Positions 58,478-64,000 of a stretch of 64,000 nucleotides of DNA are shown here, in pieces. Made by a program: the position numbers and the translations under genes. The notes beneath the pieces are model-generated. The model had not been told where the DNA came from. It did no database searches and saw only the letters and a list, made by a program, of their open reading frames with translations. Origin of the DNA: Yoonia sp. R2331 (GTDB lineage Bacteria > Pseudomonadota > Alphaproteobacteria > Rhodobacterales > Rhodobacteraceae); the NCBI RefSeq assembly GCF_041103235.1, contig NZ_JBGCUN010000003.1, forward strand, positions 62,001 to 126,000. Reading direction: 5' to 3'. Within the stretch, counting starts at the first letter, position 1; every line of letters begins with the position of its first letter.

Positions 58478-60655
58478 GTGAGCGCGTGCATGGCCAATTT
58501 TGAAGTAACCTCCGATTCCGACATCGGCGTTTTTGCGGATGACCCGACATTTGCATCCTTTATCAGCAGCACCACGACCAGCTACGTCTATCTCAGCGAC
58601 GATGGGCAGCGTGTCACGCTGACCGGCGTCAATATCGTCGTGAATGGCAGCAATCAGTTTGTGTCCGGTCAGATCGAACAAGTGACCGTCGGGACGACGG
58701 ATGGCAGCACCACGGTCGCGCTCACTGTAACGGATCTCAGCATTGATGGCACATTGCTGCTTGGCTCTGCCGGGGCGGGCGCTCCGGCGAAAGCGGAATA
58801 CTGGGACGTCTTGGTTGCAGGTGAAACGCGCTTTCATGCCGAAGCCGGTGGCGAGGCTCTGTTTTTTGGTGATGGGAAGGAAATTGATAGCGGGACGTTC
58901 AATGGCGATGATGTCTTCATCACCGGGGATTGGGTGGATCTGTTTGATTCCCGCGTTTTCGGGTCCTTCGAACGTGTCGACGGCACGGCAGTTGTGACGT
59001 CGGGGACAACCCACTTCACGGGTTACGCACGGCTGATCTATGGCGACTATGATTTCGTGGCCGATACCGCCTTTGCGCAGGGTGGCGATGATATCCTGGT
59101 CGTCAAACCGCTGACCGGGGGCGGGCCCGCAGCGACGATCAAGGTTTTGGGCGAAGCCTTCAGCATCGAAAATTCAGCAACGGTCGTTGGTGGCGATGAC
59201 GTGATCGACGCCTCTGGTGGCGACACCCTGACGTCTGGCTACACCCTATTCGGTGATACGGAACGGCTGCTGGATTCCGCTACGTTGTTTGGTGGCAATG
59301 ACACGATTACCGGCCACGAAATGTCATCCAATTTCATCGTTGGCGATGTTGCTTCTGTCTCGAACGGACGTCTGATCGGTGGCGACGATTTGATCCGCGG
59401 CGGAAGCCTGAACGACAGACTATATGGTGACGCCGATTTCGTCTTCACAGGAACCATCGTCGGTGGCAATGACACGATCTATGGCGGGCTGGGCGACGAC
59501 TCCATCTTTGGCGGCGGCGGCGATGACAAACTCTACGCGGGTGGCGGCAACGACACCGTCGAAGGCGGCGAGGGCGATGATCGCATCTTCATTGGCGCAG
59601 GCGACAGCACCGTCACCGCCGGTCTGGGTGACGACTACATCCGCATCAACAAGGCTGGCAACGTCACCATCGACGGCGGCGATGGTCAGGACACGATCGA
59701 CTATTCAAAGTCCGAATTGGGCATCAGTCTTGATATCCTCTTTGGCACTTTCAACGGAGGGCTGGCCGGGGGCGACGTGCTGTCCAACATCGAAAATGTC
59801 ATCGGCACCGCACAGGACGACTTTGTCGGTGGCGGCAACGGTAACAACACCATCGAAACGCTGGGCGGCGAAGATCAAATCTTCACCGATGGCGGCTATG
59901 ACGTCATCAAGGCGGGTGCTGACAACGACCGGGTCACGCTGGACAGTGGCGGTGGCCGTATCTATGGCGGCAGCGGCACAGACCTGCTCAACGTCAACCT
60001 CGTCGTCGATTCCAAAGTCGACTTGAAACAACGCTTTGGCGATCTTGGCCCAGGCAATCAGTACGTCATCGACGGCTTTGAAAACGTCAACGGCAACGAC
60101 GGCAGCGACTCGCTTTTTGGCACCGACGGCCGCAATTTCCTACGCGGCTCTGATGGCGATGATCGCCTTGTCGGGCGCAAGGGTGACGACAACATCTATG
60201 GGCAGATTGACAACGACAGGCTTGAAGGCGGCGGCGACAACGACAAGCTGTTTGGCGGTTCCGGCGACGACTCCCTTTTTGGGGGATCAGGCGATGACCT
60301 GCTTTCAGGAGGCTCAGACTCTGACCTTCTGTTCGGCGGTTCCGGCGACGACAACGTCAAAGGCGGCGGCGGCATCGACCGGCTGACATCAGGTAGCGGC
60401 GATGACAAGATGACCGGCGGCACCGGCGTCGATACCTTCGTCTACGTCAAGGGCGATGATCTGGACACGATCACGGACTTCAAGAACAACACCGACCGTC
60501 TAACTTTTGAAGGTTTTGCCAATCCCGGCAACGTTTTCAGCATCGCTACCCAAGTCGGCAGCGATGTGGTCTTTAATATGGGCAACGGCGATATCCTGAC
60601 CGTTCAGAACATCACCGTGAACCAATTGTCGGATGATATTTTTATTATCCTCTGA
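58478..60655 (+). CDS. RTX calcium-binding protein, tandem copy 2
   Basis: The 725-residue protein has the same layout as its neighbour: N-terminal domain (YVYLSDDGQRVTLTGVNIVVNGSNQFVSGQI...LLGSAGAGAPAKAEYWDVLVAGET), about five GD-GGDD long units (YTLFGDTERLLDSATLFGGNDTI), nonapeptide RTX repeats (GGLGDDSIFGGGGDDKLYAG, GGSGDDSLFGGSGDDLL), and a C-terminus NMGNGDILTVQNITVNQL. GTG 58478 follows AGGAAAGA; ATG 58490 is an alternative. It probably arose by duplication of the neighbouring gene and shares its export route. Confidence 0.88.
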   Translation: MSACMANFEVTSDSDIGVFADDPTFASFISSTTTSYVYLSDDGQRVTLTGVNIVVNGSNQFVSGQIEQVTVGTTDGSTTVALTVTDLSIDGTLLLGSAGAGAPAKAEYWDVLVAGETRFHAEAGGEALFFGDGKEIDSGTFNGDDVFITGDWVDLFDSRVFGSFERVDGTAVVTSGTTHFTGYARLIYGDYDFVADTAFAQGGDDILVVKPLTGGGPAATIKVLGEAFSIENSATVVGGDDVIDASGGDTLTSGYTLFGDTERLLDSATLFGGNDTITGHEMSSNFIVGDVASVSNGRLIGGDDLIRGGSLNDRLYGDADFVFTGTIVGGNDTIYGGLGDDSIFGGGGDDKLYAGGGNDTVEGGEGDDRIFIGAGDSTVTAGLGDDYIRINKAGNVTIDGGDGQDTIDYSKSELGISLDILFGTFNGGLAGGDVLSNIENVIGTAQDDFVGGGNGNNTIETLGGEDQIFTDGGYDVIKAGADNDRVTLDSGGGRIYGGSGTDLLNVNLVVDSKVDLKQRFGDLGPGNQYVIDGFENVNGNDGSDSLFGTDGRNFLRGSDGDDRLVGRKGDDNIYGQIDNDRLEGGGDNDKLFGGSGDDSLFGGSGDDLLSGGSDSDLLFGGSGDDNVKGGGGIDRLTSGSGDDKMTGGTGVDTFVYVKGDDLDTITDFKNNTDRLTFEGFANPGNVFSIATQVGSDVVFNMGNGDILTVQNITVNQLSDDIFIIL

Positions 60656-60721
60656 CGGGGCTGGATTGCAGTGTCCGGGTCGTGTTCAAATGACCCGGAA
60701 CGCACCAAAAGGAGCCCAAAG

Positions 60722-61096
60722 ATGAAAACTGCCAAGGACTATCTGGACGAAGCCAACGCCGTTGTGACCCGTATCTCTGCTGCTGATGCGGTCGCCCGCC
60801 ATGCGCAGGGTGGCGGTGTCTGGATCGACGTGCGTGACAGTGGCGACATCGCGAAATCTGGCACGATCAAGGGCGCAGAACGCGTCCCGCGCGGGTTCAT
60901 GGAGTTTGCCGCCGACCCGGATTTGCCGTTTCACAAACCGTTTCTGCAAAAGGATGCAGAGATCTTTCTGGTGTGCGGTGCAGGTGGCCAGGCAGCCCTT
61001 GCCGGCAAGACGCTGCAGGACATGGGGTATGCCAATGTGACCAACGTCGGCGGCATTGGTGACTGGAAAGAGGCAGGCGGCCCGACCGAGGATTGA
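60722..61096 (+). CDS. Rhodanese-like sulfurtransferase domain protein
   Basis: The 124-residue protein is a single rhodanese domain: GGVWIDVRDSGDIAKSGTIKGAERVPRGFMEF and the active-site loop FLVCGAGGQAALAGKTLQDMGYANVTNVGGIGDWKEAGG with catalytic cysteine. AAAGGAGCCCAAAG precedes ATG 60722. It is 64 bases before fabI on the same strand. The sulfur acceptor is unknown. Confidence 0.9.
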   Translation: MKTAKDYLDEANAVVTRISAADAVARHAQGGGVWIDVRDSGDIAKSGTIKGAERVPRGFMEFAADPDLPFHKPFLQKDAEIFLVCGAGGQAALAGKTLQDMGYANVTNVGGIGDWKEAGGPTED

Positions 61097-61160
61097 CCCC
61101 CTGACCTTGACGGGTCCGGCCAAAGCCGCCACAGATTTCCAAAAGCACGTGAGGGCAGAC

Positions 61161-61946
61161 ATGACGATTTCAATGCAAGGCAAGCGCGGCCTGATCATGG
61201 GCGTCGCGAACGAACGCTCTATTGCTTGGGGCATCGCCAAAGCCATGGCAGAAGCGGGGGCCGAACTGGCCTTTACTTATCAGGGCGAGGCCTTTGGCAG
61301 CCGTCTGAAACCCCTTGCAGAAAGCGTCGGATCGGATCTGATGGTCGATGTGGATGTCACAGATGCGGCGTCAATGGATGCCGCCTTTTCCGCACTCAAG
61401 GACCGTTGGGACAGCATCGACTTTGTGGTGCACGCCATCGCCTATTCCGACAAGAATGAGCTGACAGGCCGGTTTATCAACACCAGCGCCGACAACTTCC
61501 GCAACTCGCTGACGATCTCTTGCTACAGCTTCATCGACGTCGCCCGCCGCGCGTCCGAGATGATGCCAAACGGCGGCGCGCTGATGACCTTGACCTATCA
61601 AGGCAGCAACCGCGTCACACCGTTCTACAACGTCATGGGTGTGGCCAAGGCGGCATTGGAAAGTGCCACGCGCTATCTGGCCAATGACCTTGGCCAGCAG
61701 GGCATTCGCGTCAACGCGATCAGCCCCGGACCGATGAAAACCCTGGCCGGGGCGGCGATCGGCGGCGCGCGCAAGACCTACAAACACACCGGGGAAAATG
61801 CCCCGCTTGGCAATGCCACGCTCGAGGCGGTGGGCGGCACGGCGGTCTATCTGGCGTCAGATGTCGGCAGCCACACCAGTGGCGAGGTCATCCATGTCGA
61901 CGGCGGATTCCACGTACTGGGCATGCCGCAACCGGACCATCTGTAA
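61161..61946 (+). CDS. fabI: Enoyl-[acyl-carrier-protein] reductase (NADH)
   Basis: The 261-residue protein is a FabI-type short-chain dehydrogenase: MQGKRGLIMGVANERSIAWGIAKAMAEAGAELAFTYQGE at the NAD site, VHAIAYSDKNEL, and catalytic residues in MTLTYQGSNRVTPFYNVMGVAKAAL (Tyr-x6-Lys) with ISPGPMKTLAGAAI. It catalyses the last reduction of fatty-acid elongation. GAGGGCAGAC precedes the ATG. The frame upstream to 61056 overlaps the rhodanese gene and is not used. Confidence 0.96.
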   Translation: MTISMQGKRGLIMGVANERSIAWGIAKAMAEAGAELAFTYQGEAFGSRLKPLAESVGSDLMVDVDVTDAASMDAAFSALKDRWDSIDFVVHAIAYSDKNELTGRFINTSADNFRNSLTISCYSFIDVARRASEMMPNGGALMTLTYQGSNRVTPFYNVMGVAKAALESATRYLANDLGQQGIRVNAISPGPMKTLAGAAIGGARKTYKHTGENAPLGNATLEAVGGTAVYLASDVGSHTSGEVIHVDGGFHVLGMPQPDHL

Positions 61947-61969
61947 CAGTCACCGGCGGGACTGCACCG

Positions 61970-62758
61970 TTATGCGCTACGCGCCACCTGGGGTGGGTCG
62001 CGCGGCATGATGATGCCTGTATCGGGGCAAATTTCCCAGGGTTCCGAGACGATGACAGCACGGGCGCGACCTGCGGCCTTTGCGTCGTATAGCGCCCGAT
62101 CCGCACAGGCGATCACCTCTTTCAGTGGGCGCGTGTCATCCATAATGGCGCAGCCCACAGACAGGGTCATCCGAATATCCGCTGGCACACCGTCGGGTTG
62201 CAATTCGATCGGTGCGCAGACTGCATCGCTCAGGGCCGCGGCATCCGGGCGCGTCGCCCCCAGATAACACAGACCAAATTCTTCGCCGCCCAATCGGCCC
62301 ACGATGACATTCTCGGCTTCAAGACCGCGCAGCCTTTTCGCTACCGCTTCAAGGCAAACATCGCCGACCTCGTGGCCGTAGGTGTCATTGATGCGTTTGA
62401 AAAAATCGACGTCCGCCAGCAGCACAAATGACTGCGCGTGTCGCGGGCGCGCTTGCTCGACGTCCGCCAGAAACGCACGCCTGTTGCGCAACCCGGTTAG
62501 CATGTCGGTCGCGGCCAATTCTGCCAGTTTGGTCTGCAGCTTGTGTTGGTATTGGATCACTTTCAACGACAGGAATGCAGGCAGTAGCCCAATCGCCGTG
62601 GTTTCGATCAATTGCCCCCGCAATCCTGACGAAAACGTCCCATACATCCCAAAGACAACAGCAATCGCCAACAGGTTCCAGAGCACCAGGCAAACAAGCA
62701 ATTTGACAACAAAATCAACCGCCCCAACGGGTGCGACCGCCTTTACAATAAATTCCAT
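61970..62758 (-). CDS. Membrane diguanylate cyclase (GGDEF)
   Basis: The 262-residue protein has two predicted transmembrane helices (about residues 11-42 and 52-70), a short coiled link (YQHKLQTKLAELA), and one GGDEF domain with a GRLGGEEFGLCYL signature and DVDFFKRINDTYGH, so it should make cyclic di-GMP. There is no EAL domain. GGTGGAGCAGTC precedes ATG 62758. It is convergent with fabI and downstream of the FKBP gene. Confidence 0.92.
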   Translation of the reverse strand: MEFIVKAVAPVGAVDFVVKLLVCLVLWNLLAIAVVFGMYGTFSSGLRGQLIETTAIGLLPAFLSLKVIQYQHKLQTKLAELAATDMLTGLRNRRAFLADVEQARPRHAQSFVLLADVDFFKRINDTYGHEVGDVCLEAVAKRLRGLEAENVIVGRLGGEEFGLCYLGATRPDAAALSDAVCAPIELQPDGVPADIRMTLSVGCAIMDDTRPLKEVIACADRALYDAKAAGRARAVIVSEPWEICPDTGIIMPRDPPQVARSA

Positions 62759-62853
62759 GACTGCTCCACCATGCCCTAAATCGGGACATAGCAAGGATTT
62801 CCAAAGAGGGTGTTAACGCGCAATGAATCGCAGATCGCTGTCACCTTGCAAGC

Positions 62854-63288
62854 TTAGCCTGTGGCGATCGACACCATTTCAATCGCAAAGGTTAGATCCT
62901 TGCCCGCCAGCGGATGGTTGGCGTCCAGCGTCACTTCGGTCTCTGTGACCTCGGCCACAGTCACCGGGATCACCTGCCCCTCGGGGCTTTGCATCTGCAA
63001 TTGCGTGCCGATTTCCAACGGGATGTCGGCCGGAATACCTTCGCGCGGAATTGCCTGCCGCGCCTGATCGTTCACCGGGCCATAGGCCTGATCGGCAGCG
63101 ACCTCGACCACCTTCTTGTCACCGACGGCCATGCCCGGAATTGCCGCGTCAAGACCGGGGATGATCATGCCTGCGCCGACCGCAAATTCCAGCGGATCGC
63201 GCCCCTCAGAGCTGTCAAAAACCTCGCCTCCCGCCAGTGTTCCGGTATAGTGGATCTGGACAGTATCGCCCGCTTTTGCCGTGCTCAT
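62854..63288 (-). CDS. FKBP-type peptidyl-prolyl isomerase (SlyD-like)
   Basis: The 144-residue protein starts MSTAKAGDTVQIHYTGTLAGGEVFDSSEGRDPLEF and inserts an IF (chaperone) domain after MIIPGLDAAIPGMAVGDKKVVEV, the arrangement of SlyD, but without a histidine-rich metal-binding tail. It isomerises proline bonds in the cytosol. AAGGGACACAGCG precedes the ATG. Confidence 0.92.
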   Translation of the reverse strand: MSTAKAGDTVQIHYTGTLAGGEVFDSSEGRDPLEFAVGAGMIIPGLDAAIPGMAVGDKKVVEVAADQAYGPVNDQARQAIPREGIPADIPLEIGTQLQMQSPEGQVIPVTVAEVTETEVTLDANHPLAGKDLTFAIEMVSIATG

Positions 63289-63644
63289 CGCTGTGTCCCT
63301 TCATATGACGTAAAGGCCGGACCCTAGCGAGCGCCGGAAAGCGATGCAAACCGGTTTCCGAAATCACATCAGCCGTCGAATATCAGACACGTAAAACGCA
63401 ACGCCAAAGGTGTAGCGAAGTCGCGGGAAACCGGCATTGCTGACCTGACCATCAGCCGCGGCGAAAGTTCGGGAAGCGCCGATTTTGGCCAGTACGGCTA
63501 AGGCCACAAATGACTGATTTAGCGCATGATCGAACCAAGCGTCGATGCCAGGCAATTCCATTCGGCTTGTCTGGAAAGGTCAGAAAAATACGGTGTCATT
63601 TTTGATTAGTCTTGTTAGGTCTCCTAAACAAAAGGACACGCACC
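63289..63644. other. Intergenic stretch before the adenylation-domain gene
   Basis: No reliable gene is seen. A 65-residue minus-strand frame (63364-63561) starts with an ATG but lacks a binding site, has no recognised domain, and is likely chance. From about 63590 the sequence becomes AT-rich and holds a promoter-like region and a dyad before the next gene. Confidence 0.5.
63612..63630. promoter_or_regulatory. Dyad ahead of the adenylation-domain gene
   Basis: TTGTTAGG-TCT-CCTAAACAA is an imperfect inverted repeat with a three-base centre, one base missing in the left arm, 15 bases before the ATG. It could be a repressor operator; the iron regulator Irr binds dyads of similar shape, but the sequence is not the Irr consensus. 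Confidence 0.3.
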
Positions 63645-64000
63645 ATGATCCCATCCCAGACTGTCGCCGATGATCTTGTCCAAGCCATCGAAAAGTTCAG
63701 TGATGCACCTGCGTTGTCTGATCGGCAACGTACAATATCCTACCGTAGGCTCGGCGCATTTGTCCAAGATCTTGGCCTGTCTCTGCAGACGCCCCAGATC
63801 ATAGGCATTTTCGGCTCTCCCGGGGTGGCAATGGCCGCAAGTGCCGTGGGCTGTGTGATTGCAGGGCGGCCCTTTGTGCACCTGGACCCTGCTATGCCGC
63901 AAATGGTTCTGCACAACATCATTTCCGAATTGCAGGTTAGTCTGGTGGTGTCGTGCCAACCCGCCCCGGCTGGCCACCTGCCGGGTGATTGTAAGGTCGT
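63645..64000 (+). CDS. AMP-binding/adenylation-domain enzyme (3' end outside window)
   Basis: ATG 63645 follows AAAGGACACGCACC. The open frame runs 118 codons to the window edge and reads ALSDRQRTISYRRLGAFVQD, then IIGIFGSPGVAMAASAVGCVIAGRPFVHLDPAMPQ, which fits the N-terminal subdomain of ANL adenylating enzymes, in particular amino-acid adenylation domains of nonribosomal peptide synthetases (GxxFVHLDPxxP). The core ATP-binding motif, substrate pocket and any carrier or condensation domain lie beyond the edge. The product may be part of a peptide or siderophore pathway; that is inference. Confidence 0.7.
   Translation, partial: MIPSQTVADDLVQAIEKFSDAPALSDRQRTISYRRLGAFVQDLGLSLQTPQIIGIFGSPGVAMAASAVGCVIAGRPFVHLDPAMPQMVLHNIISELQVSLVVSCQPAPAGHLPGDCKV

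Noticed and set aside
59258-59284. GGAAC and CGTT pair within RTX copy 2
   Set aside because: The spacer is 18 bases, outside the usual 16-17, and the site is inside a coding sequence.
56900-60400. Regularly spaced GGCGGC/GACGAC-like repeats that look array-like
   Set aside because: They encode RTX glycine-aspartate repeats in frame; there are no conserved direct repeats with unique spacers, so no CRISPR array.
63364-63561. 65-residue minus-strand frame
   Set aside because: It has an ATG but no binding site and no domain; listed only as part of the intergenic entry.
1-64000. tRNA or rRNA genes
   Set aside because: I looked for T-loop motifs (GGTTCGA, GGTTCAA) with acceptor stems; the few matches are inside coding regions without cloverleaf pairing. 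A covariance search would be decisive.

Overview
The window is a GC-rich, gene-dense chromosomal segment of an alphaproteobacterium, most likely a marine Rhodobacteraceae (Roseobacter-group) species. The placement is by recognition of protein families and gene neighbourhoods: PhyR/NepR/EcfG stress locus, COQ9 and UbiH for ubiquinone, SlyD-like FKBP, IalB-like and LolA-like secreted proteins, RTX proteins and DapD/DapE lysine synthesis. No database search was possible. I saw no tRNA, rRNA, CRISPR array, prophage or complete insertion sequence.

Layout. 1-2.3 kb: end of an acyltransferase-like gene and an aldehyde dehydrogenase with a one-base frameshift near its start. 2.6-6.5 kb: COQ9, ribosomal protein S21, a redoxin, an Lrp/AsnC regulator and divergent alanine dehydrogenase. 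6.5-10.3 kb: the general stress response locus (phyR leftward; nepR, ecfG and a histidine-kinase-like gene rightward), with exact GGAAC-N16/17-CGTT promoters, including one shared palindrome between the divergent units, one before a possible small RNA and one before a 41-residue membrane peptide. 10.3-20.5 kb: mscL, GST, YtoQ, GNAT and a phenylalanyl-tRNA synthetase/L20/L35 region whose usual order is interrupted by opposite-strand envelope genes. 20.5-27 kb: pyruvate kinase, N-formylglutamate amidohydrolase, LolA, and a GGDEF-EAL protein paired with a periplasmic binding protein. 27-32 kb: urate/allantoin catabolism (puuD, puuE-uraD fusion, allA, allE) with an embedded GAPDH paralogue. 32-46.8 kb: ftsK, a DapC-like aminotransferase, amidase, UbiH, Lon-domain protein, thioredoxin, exonuclease III, asparaginase, rlmN and a LOG protein. 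46.9-55.3 kb: dapD, four small genes, dapE, rnr, rppH, an L,D-transpeptidase and ribA. 55.4-60.7 kb: an OmpR-type response regulator, a structured RNA-like intergenic region, and two tandem RTX proteins. 60.7-64 kb: rhodanese, fabI, a diguanylate cyclase, FKBP and the first 118 codons of an adenylation-domain enzyme cut by the window edge.

The strongest unexplained signals are: (i) the EcfG promoters that start transcripts with no annotated product (about 6.57 kb and 10.04 kb); (ii) the structured region after the response regulator at 56.13-56.24 kb, with two exposed CCUCCC (anti-Shine-Dalgarno) stretches and a strong terminator, a good small-RNA candidate; (iii) an intergenic repeat family that couples a constant GCCGGAGGC box to a different near-perfect palindrome at each site; and (iv) a kinase-like gene in the stress locus whose ATP-binding domain lacks its key residues.
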